From contig NZ_JAVIFT010000001.1 of NCBI RefSeq assembly GCF_031157355.1, positions 682,001 through 746,000 on the forward strand: a DNA stretch of 64,000 bases. Reading direction: 5' to 3'. Below the pieces are notes generated by a model that was not told the DNA's origin, searched no databases, and was given only the letters and a program-made list of their open reading frames with translations. This DNA is from Hyphomicrobium sp. LHD-15 (GTDB lineage Bacteria; Pseudomonadota; Alphaproteobacteria; Rhizobiales; Hyphomicrobiaceae). Shown here piece by piece: positions 7,336 through 15,453 of the stretch. The position numbers and the translations under genes were made by a program. How positions within the stretch are numbered: position 1 is the stretch's first letter; each line of letters opens with the position of its first letter.

Positions 7336-10300
7336 CTAAATGACGAAAAAGTCAGTGTGATCGATGGCAGACGCAGCCCCACCGGAGAAGCCGTTCAGGG
7401 TTGCGAACTGAACCTTGGCACCGGCTCCGTTACCGTCGGCGTCGTAGTAGAGGGCGCCGGTATCGGTTTCGAAGATGATGCGCTGATTGGCGTTCGACGC
7501 ATTTCCGCTGGTGTTGGCCACGAACGCCGCCGCCGACAGGGCACCCGCCGAGAGCGTCGTGAAGATCGACCGGTCGAGATAGATCAGATCCTGGCCACCC
7601 GACGGGTTGGCATCGAAATCGTGGATCGTGTCGACGTTGGTGGCGCCGTTCAGCGGTGCGCTGAACACGAAGATGTCGTTGCCCGAACCACCGGTCAGCG
7701 CATCGTTGCCGCCATTGCCGATCAGGATGTCGTTGCCGCCACCCGCGTTGATGTTGGTGCCGCTGCTGTTGCCGATGAAGATCTCGGCATCGTTGCCGCC
7801 GGTCATCGTGTTGGAGTCGTAGGTGACGGTGACCGTCGCGGTGCGGTTGGCCGCACCGTCGCTCAAGTTGTAGACGAAAGAGCCGCCCTCGTTGCCGCTA
7901 TCGGTCAAGGTGACCTTGCTGGCCGTTAGGGACACGTTGGACAGCCCGCTGGTGCTGTTGATCGCGGTGATGTCGATGCTGCTGCCTTCCGGATCGCTGT
8001 CGTTGAGCAGGAGTGCCCATTTCGGGATGTCGAACGCAGTGCCCGGCGTGACGTTGGTGATGACGATATCGTTGGTCGCAACCGGCGCGTCGTTCACGGC
8101 CGTAATGCCGATGGTGACCGACGTGCTGTGCGTTAGCGAACCGCCGGCGCCGTTGTCGCCGGTGTCATCGACGAACAACGTGAGCGTGGCATTTGCCGGC
8201 GGCGTGTTGCTGTCGATGATGTAGTTGATGGTTCCGCCCGCGCCGAAGCCGGTGTCGATCCCTCCGAGCAGGTTGTTGATCTCGGTCTGGCTGCCGGTAA
8301 TCGTGACCGTCGACGTTCCGCTGCCGCTGACGGACGCGCCGCTGTTGCCTGCGCTCACGGTGAGAACGCCTGCGGTGACCGACAGCCGGACAAGGATGTT
8401 GTCGTTGCCCGCGTCCACGTCGAACACCGAAAGACCGGTGCCGTGCAGGGCAAGGTTCACCTGCTCGGTCGCCGCGTAGCTCGATGCGGTGATGGTCGCG
8501 ACCGGTGCGTCGTTCACGGATGTGAGATCGAGCACCACGGTATCGGTATCGCTCAATGCGCCGCCGGCACCACTTCCGCCGCCGTCGTTCGAGGTGACGG
8601 TGAGCGTCACGTCGGCCGTTGCGTTGGCGAGCGGGGTGAAGGTGACGCCCTGTGCGGACGTTGCGAGGAAGGTGTTGATTGCCGCTAGTGTGCCGGTCAG
8701 CGTCAACGCGCTGGAGGTGCCGCCAACGGTTACGCCTGCAGTCGAAGCGGCCGCCAGCGAGCCGCTTCCGGTGGGGATCGACAGCGTGACCGTCAGGTTC
8801 GATGCACCGATATCGGCGTCAGTGAACGATATGCCGGTGAGCTTGGTCGGCGTGTCCTCTGCGACAGCGATTGACGACGGCACGGTGTTGATCGGGGCGT
8901 CGTTCGCGTGCTGAACCGTGATCGCGAGTGAAGCCGTCGACGCATCTCCGTCCCGATCGACGATCGTGTAGGCGAACGCGCCGGTGACGTCGCTGACCAG
9001 GCCTTTCGGCGCGGTGAAATGCCAGGCACCGGTCGCGAAGTTGAAGGTGAGCTTGCCGCCGATCTCGGTCGTAACGTTGCTCAGGAGAGACCCGGCAATC
9101 GGCGCCCCACCCGCACTCGAGGTGATCTGGGCACCGTTGTAGGAGTAGGTGGCGCCATTGATCTCAATCGACGTGATCCGGCCTGCGCCGTCGGCGCCAA
9201 AGCCATCGTTGCCAAGGACGTTTCCGGAGACGTCTCCGCCGCCGACGACACCGATCAACGTGCTGATCAAGTCGCTGAAGCTGCCGACGCTGATCGGCGA
9301 GCCGGAGCCATCCACATCGACATCCTGCAGGCGCTCGGTGATGATGCCGTCGCCGATGCCGATGGTGGTGACGTTGACCGGGTTCACGCCGTTGACGAAC
9401 GCGTTCCAGGCCGTCGCCGTGGCGCTGTTCAACGAGCTTCCTCCCGCTCCGGTCTGCTCGTTGGGATTGCCGTCGCTCAGGAAGAAGACCTGATTGCTCC
9501 AGCCGGCCAACGGCGTGTAAACGGCCATCGTGGTCTGAATACCGTCGGTGAAATCGGTGCCACCGTCGAACGGACGCCAGCCGCCGGCCGCCGGATTGAG
9601 CGCGTCGATCTGGGCATTGAAGGCTGCAAGACTCGTCAACGGACCGTAGGAGGCCGAAGAGGACGAGAATGCAACGAGGCGAATGGAAACATCGCCGCTC
9701 GTGCCGTTGAACAGCGCCTCGCCGGCCGCCTTGACGGCCGTCAGCATCTGGTTTAGCTCGCCGTTGTTGATACTGCCGCTGAAATCAAGGACGAAGGCGC
9801 AGTTGAAGTTCTGGCCGTCGCCTTCGACAACGGTAGCCTTATCGTTCGCCGCGACCGGTACGTCATCAATCACCGTGATCGATGCGTTGAGCGGAACATT
9901 GGTGTCGCCCACGGGGCCGCCGCTGTCCGTGACGCTCACGCGGCCATTGAGGTTGATCGCGATGGCGTTCTCGCTCGCCCCCGACGGATGATCCACAGGC
10001 GCCAACAGCGTGAAGGTGTAAGCGCCGGTCGCGGCGTTGGTGAGCGCAAGCTCGAACACCTTGGTGTCACCGGCTCCGAACGAACCGTTACCGCCGTCAC
10101 CGTTGGTGTAGCCGACCAGATTGCCGCCATCGTTCGCGAAGTAGACTTGGCGGCCGCCCGAGGTCAACGCACCGTTTGCAATGGTTTGAACGGCGGGGTT
10201 TCCGGACAGCGCCGCAATCGCGAAGCTCAAGGCACCATCAACGCCGCTCTGGACCAACGGGCCGAAACTGCCCTGATGCACGTTCGTCGTCAGAGCGAGG

Positions 10301-13300
10301 TTGCCGCCCGCATCGGCATCCAGATCGGGCGGGCCGGACGTCTCGTCCTCGATGCCGCCCGGGAGGCCATGTTCTTCCTCGACAAGCCCCGTGACCGCGC
10401 CGGAAATCACCAGCGGCTGGTTGACGTTGACGACCTGGATGGTGTGCGTCTGGACGGCACTGTCGCCGTCGCCGTCGACCACCGTTGCACGGATGTTCAC
10501 CGAGGCCGTCGCACCCACAGACGAAGGCGTGAAGGTCCAGGTGCCGTTGCCGCCGGCATCGGGCGCGGAGACCGTGAGCGTACCGGCTGAGGTGACGATG
10601 GTTTCGCCGTCGGCGAGCTGGCCGGACGTGATGGTCTGCTGACCGGCGCCGTCAACGTCGATCACGAGCTGTCCAGCCGAAATCCAATCGGCGCCCGCCG
10701 CGAACTGATAGGTGCCATCAATGGCAGCGCCGTTCTCGTTGACACTGCTCGGACCGGTGATGGTGACCGTCGGCGTATCGTCGTCGACATCGATCGAGAG
10801 GGTGCCGTCCACCGAATCTCCGTCATTGTCGGTGACACGATAGGTGATGGTGAAGCCCTGATTGTTTTCGTCGTTGCCGGGGGCGTGCTGGATGGCTGCG
10901 TGCTGGGTGACCGTATAGGCGCCCGTCGCCGGGTCGAGCGTCACGCTCAACACCGTCACGGTGCCCTGCCGCACCAAAAGGTCAGATCCCGAAGAGACGT
11001 AGGTAAAGCCCGACGGCGCACCGCTGGTCAGCAGCGCAATTGAACCGCCGTCCGTGCCGAAATCGTGGGCGAGCACACCTGTCGTGTTGGCGCTGTTGAC
11101 GTCGTCGCCTACTCCACCAGAGTTGCCATGGGCGATGGTATCGTCATCGAGCTGGACGAGCGCATTCTTGCCCGCGGTCGGCGCATCGTCTCGGAACGAA
11201 AGCGAATGACCGATATTGACGCTCGCGGATGCGGCGTCTCCGTCGCTGTCGGTTACGGTTGCGACGATCGAAATGAGCCCTGGCGCAAGCGACACCGCCT
11301 GGTCCGGTCCCGCATCCGGCGTGTGAAGGATCGCGCGCTGCTGGTTGAGCGTCACGGTTCCGGCGGCATCGACTGTAAGCCTGAACGACACGTCACCAGC
11401 CACGCTGCCGACGCGGCCGACCACGCTTCCGTTTTCGACAAAGAGCAGAATGCTGTCGCCGGTGGCCGAGTCGTCGAGGCCGGAGTCCACGCCAGTGGCG
11501 CTAACAGCGAGGGCGTAGGTGATCGCGCCCGCTTGATCATTGCCAAAGGTGGTCGTGAACAGCGAGGCAAAGCTCGCAGAGTCGTCGATCGACAGGGTCG
11601 TTTCGTCGACGACAAGAACGCCGGCGGCCGCAGCGCTCGCGCTAATTGCCGGAGCGTCATCGCAGAAGATCGAAGACGTGCCGATGTCGAGCGAGGCGGT
11701 CGCGGAATCGCCGTCGGAATCGGTGATCGTCGCCGTCAGCGCCACGACGTTCGGCGCGATCGAAGCGGTCTCGTCGGGGCCAGTGTTGGGCTCGTGCGCG
11801 ATGGCGCGGATCTGATCGAGCGTAACGTTTCCGGCGGAATCGACGCTCAGCCGGAACGCGACCGCACCGTTGCTGCCGCCCACAAGGCCGACGACGCTGC
11901 CGCCGTCCATGTAGAGCAGGATGGGCTGGCCGGAGACCGAGTCGGTCAGGCCCGAGTCGGCGCCTGCCGCCGAGAGGCTCAATGCGTAAGACGTTCCGGC
12001 GCCGTTGGAGCCGTCGGCGCCGTACTGGCCGGTAAAGCTGCTTGCGAAATTGGCGGATGCGTTGGTGCCGAGATCGGTCTCGTCGACGATCAGGCTCGAG
12101 CCGGGGCCGGTGACACGGATCTGGGGAACGTCATCGACGACGCCGACATCGAGCGAAGCGGTCGCGGAGCTGCCGTCCTTGTCGGTGAGGACAACGGCGA
12201 ATTTCTCGAAGAGTGTGTTCTCGCCGGCGCCCGCGTCGTGCTTTTCGGCGCCGTTCAACGTGTAGGTGTAGGTCACCACGCCGGTTGCGGCGTCGAAGCT
12301 CGTGATCTTCAGCGTGTTGCCGAGTGGGGTGGTGATCGTCGCAGCGGTGAACACACCGTTGGTGATTACGGCCTTTCCGCCGACCGTGAGATCGTCGAGC
12401 CCATCGGGCGTGGAGATCTTGAAGTTTCCGGTTCCAGTCAGCTGTTCCTTGCTGGTGTCGGTGCCAGCCGGAAGGTCGTCCTCGTCCACGAGCAGGTCGC
12501 CGCCCTGCGCAGCCGGCTTCAAATCCGAAATCGTCACGCCGTCGTCGGCACCGCGGATGGTGATGGTAATGACCTGGGACGCGGTACCGCCGTGGCCGTC
12601 GTCAACGGTGACGCGGTACTGCTGGACGCGGACGTCTTTCGGGCCGAGCGGGTCGAGCACGCTGTCGGGGACGCTGAACGTCCAGCCGATGGAATCCGTG
12701 CCCTGGTCGACCGAGCCGATGGCCAGGGTACCGATGTAATTGTTCCCAAGTGGGACAACCTTGGCGGTGTGCGTATCGAGTGTGTCAACATCGGCGAAGG
12801 TCACCGCCCCCGTTTTGACGTGGGTGGTCGCATTTTCGCCCTGAGCGCCGTCCGCCACTTCGCAAACCGTGGCGGCCTGCACGGCCGACGTGATCACCGG
12901 TGCGTCGTTGGTGCCGACGATCTTGATCGTTACCTGGGTTGTAATGACGTTGTTGGCGCCGTCGCGGATCGAGACGTTGTAGACCTGAACCAGCGTCTCG
13001 CCGGCCTGGAGATGGTCAATGGCGCCGTCCGGGAGCTTGAATGTCCAGGAGAAAGAGTCCGACTTCTGATTGACCGCACCCAGTGAGAACGAGCCGACAT
13101 AACCGTTTCCGACCGGCGCGAACGATACCGAGTGCTTATCCTGGACGCTGTCCTTGAACTTTATGACCGCCGAGCGGGAGTGGACGTAAGTGTTTTCCTG
13201 CGCGTGGTTGTCCTTGAGCTCCGTGATGCTGGCGCACTGCGGTTGCGTGGTGAAGACCGGAACGACCGCTCCGCACAGCTCCGTAAATGAGAGAACTTTG

Positions 13301-13323
13301 ATCTTCTTGATTTTCTTTGCCAC
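7336..13323 (-). CDS. giant type I secreted adhesin: cadherin/VCBS-like repeats, vWA domain, RTX repeats
   Basis: A 1995-residue repeat protein, probably exported by a type I system and held at or released from the surface. The N terminus is Lys-rich without a Sec signal. Two VCBS-type domains follow (each ending near GTNDAPVI or TITIRGADDG), then DUF5801/T1SS-143-like repeats punctuated by VVDDVPQI and DDAPAI. A von Willebrand A domain begins near residue 1175; its MIDAS residues are visible (DFSGS, GGTDF, FLSDGNPNE). More Ig/cadherin-like repeats follow, then RTX calcium repeats near 1854-1888 (GNGGNDALTGGSGNDIFVF) and a hydrophobic C-terminal secretion tail ending DFFVI. The GTG at 13323 follows GGAG by 6 bases; an in-frame start at 13389 has no such site. 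No HlyB/HlyD/TolC genes are nearby. Confidence 0.9.
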   Translation of the reverse strand: MAKKIKKIKVLSFTELCGAVVPVFTTQPQCASITELKDNHAQENTYVHSRSAVIKFKDSVQDKHSVSFAPVGNGYVGSFSLGAVNQKSDSFSWTFKLPDGAIDHLQAGETLVQVYNVSIRDGANNVITTQVTIKIVGTNDAPVITSAVQAATVCEVADGAQGENATTHVKTGAVTFADVDTLDTHTAKVVPLGNNYIGTLAIGSVDQGTDSIGWTFSVPDSVLDPLGPKDVRVQQYRVTVDDGHGGTASQVITITIRGADDGVTISDLKPAAQGGDLLVDEDDLPAGTDTSKEQLTGTGNFKISTPDGLDDLTVGGKAVITNGVFTAATITTPLGNTLKITSFDAATGVVTYTYTLNGAEKHDAGAGENTLFEKFAVVLTDKDGSSATASLDVGVVDDVPQIRVTGPGSSLIVDETDLGTNASANFASSFTGQYGADGSNGAGTSYALSLSAAGADSGLTDSVSGQPILLYMDGGSVVGLVGGSNGAVAFRLSVDSAGNVTLDQIRAIAHEPNTGPDETASIAPNVVALTATITDSDGDSATASLDIGTSSIFCDDAPAISASAAAAGVLVVDETTLSIDDSASFASLFTTTFGNDQAGAITYALAVSATGVDSGLDDSATGDSILLFVENGSVVGRVGSVAGDVSFRLTVDAAGTVTLNQQRAILHTPDAGPDQAVSLAPGLISIVATVTDSDGDAASASVNIGHSLSFRDDAPTAGKNALVQLDDDTIAHGNSGGVGDDVNSANTTGVLAHDFGTDGGSIALLTSGAPSGFTYVSSGSDLLVRQGTVTVLSVTLDPATGAYTVTQHAAIQHAPGNDENNQGFTITYRVTDNDGDSVDGTLSIDVDDDTPTVTITGPSSVNENGAAIDGTYQFAAGADWISAGQLVIDVDGAGQQTITSGQLADGETIVTSAGTLTVSAPDAGGNGTWTFTPSSVGATASVNIRATVVDGDGDSAVQTHTIQVVNVNQPLVISGAVTGLVEEEHGLPGGIEDETSGPPDLDADAGGNLALTTNVHQGSFGPLVQSGVDGALSFAIAALSGNPAVQTIANGALTSGGRQVYFANDGGNLVGYTNGDGGNGSFGAGDTKVFELALTNAATGAYTFTLLAPVDHPSGASENAIAINLNGRVSVTDSGGPVGDTNVPLNASITVIDDVPVAANDKATVVEGDGQNFNCAFVLDFSGSINNGELNQMLTAVKAAGEALFNGTSGDVSIRLVAFSSSSASYGPLTSLAAFNAQIDALNPAAGGWRPFDGGTDFTDGIQTTMAVYTPLAGWSNQVFFLSDGNPNEQTGAGGSSLNSATATAWNAFVNGVNPVNVTTIGIGDGIITERLQDVDVDGSGSPISVGSFSDLISTLIGVVGGGDVSGNVLGNDGFGADGAGRITSIEINGATYSYNGAQITSSAGGAPIAGSLLSNVTTEIGGKLTFNFATGAWHFTAPKGLVSDVTGAFAYTIVDRDGDASTASLAITVQHANDAPINTVPSSIAVAEDTPTKLTGISFTDADIGASNLTVTLSIPTGSGSLAAASTAGVTVGGTSSALTLTGTLAAINTFLATSAQGVTFTPLANATADVTLTVTSNDGGGSGAGGALSDTDTVVLDLTSVNDAPVATITASSYAATEQVNLALHGTGLSVFDVDAGNDNILVRLSVTAGVLTVSAGNSGASVSGSGTSTVTITGSQTEINNLLGGIDTGFGAGGTINYIIDSNTPPANATLTLFVDDTGDNGAGGSLTHSTSVTIGITAVNDAPVATNDIVITNVTPGTAFDIPKWALLLNDSDPEGSSIDITAINSTSGLSNVSLTASKVTLTDSGNEGGSFVYNLSDGAANRTATVTVTYDSNTMTGGNDAEIFIGNSSGTNINAGGGNDILIGNGGNDALTGGSGNDIFVFSAPLNGATNVDTIHDFDANPSGGQDLIYLDRSIFTTLSAGALSAAAFVANTSGNASNANQRIIFETDTGALYYDADGNGAGAKVQFATLNGFSGGAASAIDHTDFFVI

Positions 13324-13697
13324 GACCGGCTCCACATCCAAAAAATGGGCACTCCCGGACCGAAAAGCAAAAACGGTGCCAGCGAACAATCAGCGGCAAT
13401 TTCAAATTTAATTAGAAATATCGATAAAATTTTATACCTTTTTATTTCTCCCCAATTGGGCCGTTAATTCAGAATTAAAATGCAAATAAATATTTTATCA
13501 ACTCGATCGAACGTTGGTTTTTTTAGTTCCCATCGGCCTTGACGCGCGTCGGACGCTGTTGAGGTCGGTCCGCTCGGCATCTCTCAGCCCTGAGCCGCCG
13601 CGGCGGCCGACCCAGTTAGCGGTGGACACAGTTAGCGGTGGACAGGCCCTGCCTGTTGCGATTGGATCCGGCGCCTATCCTCACGCTCGGACGACCG
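13324..13697. other. AT-rich intergenic leader between the adhesin and the HAD gene
   Basis: This 374-base gap separates divergent genes. Its middle, about 13400-13510, is strikingly AT-rich with runs of T and A, unlike the GC-rich surroundings. It probably holds the adhesin promoter and may bind an H-NS/MucR-like silencer; I cannot define boxes by eye. A tandem 16-mer lies at 13613-13644. No credible gene is seen. Confidence 0.6.
13613..13644. repeat. perfect tandem duplication of a 16-mer
   Basis: CAGTTAGCGGTGGACA occurs twice head to tail with no spacer, 53 bases before the HAD-phosphatase start. It could be a duplicated regulator site or a replication-slippage product. Confidence 0.85.
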
Positions 13698-14588
13698 ATG
13701 ACCTCTTCACCGCCTCGCGGCCTGCTTCCGCCCCCGATCATTGCGCACGCAGGCCCGCTTCTCGAAAACTACGACGTTCTCTTCTGCGATGTTTGGGGCG
13801 TCGTGCACGACGGCGTGCGCGCCTACCCGGGCGCGACCGACGCGCTGTTGCGCTTCCGGGCACGCGGGGGAACCGTGGTGCTAGTGACGAATGCGCCGGT
13901 TCCGAAATTCCGCGTCGAGGCGATGCTGGAAGCCCGCCACGTTCCGCCCGACGCCTATGACGCCATCGTCTCCTCAGGCGAGATCGCGCTCGCGCACCTT
14001 TCCGAGCAAGCCTACGCCCGCGTGCATCTGATCGGGCCACGCGGCCGCGACGGAGCCTTCTTCGAGAGGGTGACGGCTGCCAACGTTGCGGTGGCTGACG
14101 CGGAGGCGGTGGTCTGTACCGGCCTCGTCGATGACGTCAACGAGACCGTCGAGACCTATAAGCCGCTGCTCGAAGAGGCTCGCGCGCGCGACTTGCCGTT
14201 CGTCTGCGCCAATCCCGACCTCGTGGTCGACGTGGGCGGGCGCCTGTTCCTCTGCGCGGGTGCGCTGGCCGATGCCTACGTTCACATGGGCGGCACCGTA
14301 TTCTGGGCGGGGAAGCCCCACGCGAGCGCCTATCGGACTGCGAAGGCTGCGGCAGAGCAGATCCGCGACGCCGAGGTTCGCTCCGATCGGATCCTCGTCA
14401 TCGGAGACGCCGTTCGGACCGACCTCGCCGGTGCACAGGGAGCCGGGCTCGATGCTCTCTTCATCGCCGGCGGCATTCACAGGCACGAGACAATTTCTGG
14501 AGACAAGCTCGAGCCGGAAAAACTCGCCCGGCTGTTTCCGGCCGGAACGCCAGGCGCGCTCGCGGCCATGCCGGCGCTCGCCTGGTAG
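13698..14588 (+). CDS. HAD-superfamily class IIA hydrolase (TIGR01459-like)
   Basis: A 296-residue cytoplasmic phosphatase-like protein. The N-terminal loop LFCDVWGVVHDG at about residues 31-42 is the DxxG variant of motif I in the NagD/class IIA group, VVLVTNAP is motif II with its Thr, and the C-terminal VIGDAVRTDLAGAQGAGLD is the metal-binding motif IV. Length and motifs fit the alphaproteobacterial TIGR01459 family, whose substrate is unknown. The start at 13698 is the first Met that leaves a normal N terminus; its ribosome site is poor, and an in-frame Met at 13638 lies inside the tandem 16-mer. Confidence 0.85.
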   Translation: MTSSPPRGLLPPPIIAHAGPLLENYDVLFCDVWGVVHDGVRAYPGATDALLRFRARGGTVVLVTNAPVPKFRVEAMLEARHVPPDAYDAIVSSGEIALAHLSEQAYARVHLIGPRGRDGAFFERVTAANVAVADAEAVVCTGLVDDVNETVETYKPLLEEARARDLPFVCANPDLVVDVGGRLFLCAGALADAYVHMGGTVFWAGKPHASAYRTAKAAAEQIRDAEVRSDRILVIGDAVRTDLAGAQGAGLDALFIAGGIHRHETISGDKLEPEKLARLFPAGTPGALAAMPALAW

Positions 14589-14644
14589 GCGCGATCAGGC
14601 GTAAAGGCGATCAAGCCCGATCATCGATCGCGCCTCGTTGCCGC

Positions 14645-15280
14645 TCAGATCTTGTGAGCCATCCGGCGCCGCTTGGTTTCGAGATAATGCTCATTGTGGA
14701 CACTGGGACGGACGATGACCGGAATCCGGTCGACGATGTCGATCCCCGCCTCCTCGAGCGCTTCGACCTTGGTCGGGTTGTTCGTCATGAGACGAATTTT
14801 CGAAAAACCCAGGTCGAGTAGAATCTCGGCCGCCAGCTCATATTCCCGCGCGTCGATCGGGGCGCCGATCTCGATGTTGGCATCGACGGTGTCGAGGCCC
14901 TGGTCCTGTAGCGCGTAGGCTTTGATCTTGTTGAAGAGGCCGATACCCCTTCCCTCCTGATAGGGCAGGTAGATCAGAACGCCGTTAGGCACGGTCGTGA
15001 TCCGCCGCAACGCGGCCTCGAGCTGGGCGTGGCAATCGCAGCGAAGCGAATGGAAGATATCGCCGGTCACGCAGCCGGAATGCACGCGAACCAGCGGGAT
15101 CTCTCCGGCCTCGTCGTCTTTGCCGCGGTTGATAAGGGCCATGGCCTGCACGTGCTCCTCGCGGCCCTGATAGGCGCGGGCTTCGAGCACAATCTCCACG
15201 CCGTCGAGCTCGATCGGCAGCTGTGTGCGAGCCGATCGATCGATGTCGAGCTTTCTTGCTTGGACGCCGCTTGCCGGCAT
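14645..15280 (-). CDS. ribA: GTP cyclohydrolase II
   Basis: A 211-residue enzyme that opens the imidazole ring of GTP, the first committed step of riboflavin synthesis. The zinc ligands are in SGCVTGDIFHSLRCDC, the catalytic region reads YQEGRGIGLFNKI, and the C-terminal half has IEIGAPIDAREY and LMTNNPTKVEALEE. It is a stand-alone RibA, not fused to RibB. The start at 15280 is supported by GAGGAG 8 bases upstream; a longer frame starting at 15379 lacks such a site. It is divergent from the beta-glucosidase gene. Confidence 0.95.
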   Translation of the reverse strand: MPASGVQARKLDIDRSARTQLPIELDGVEIVLEARAYQGREEHVQAMALINRGKDDEAGEIPLVRVHSGCVTGDIFHSLRCDCHAQLEAALRRITTVPNGVLIYLPYQEGRGIGLFNKIKAYALQDQGLDTVDANIEIGAPIDAREYELAAEILLDLGFSKIRLMTNNPTKVEALEEAGIDIVDRIPVIVRPSVHNEHYLETKRRRMAHKI

Positions 15281-15453
15281 CGGGCACTCCTCAAGTCTGG
15301 TTCCGGCTGTTCGCTGGGTTGGCGGCGACGCGTCCGATCGGCAGCAGGTGGACATGTTGTAGCACATCACCCTTTTCACAAGATGCGAATTGGACGCGGG
15401 GCGTGCTGCCCGTATACCATGGGAGCATCCCTAACGGACAGAGCGGCTTTTCG

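Noticed and set aside
11065-13086. 673-codon open frame on the plus strand inside the adhesin
   Set aside because: It lies antisense to the repeat region, and its repetitive Asp/Arg/Gly-rich product mirrors the repeats; no start signal or family is visible.
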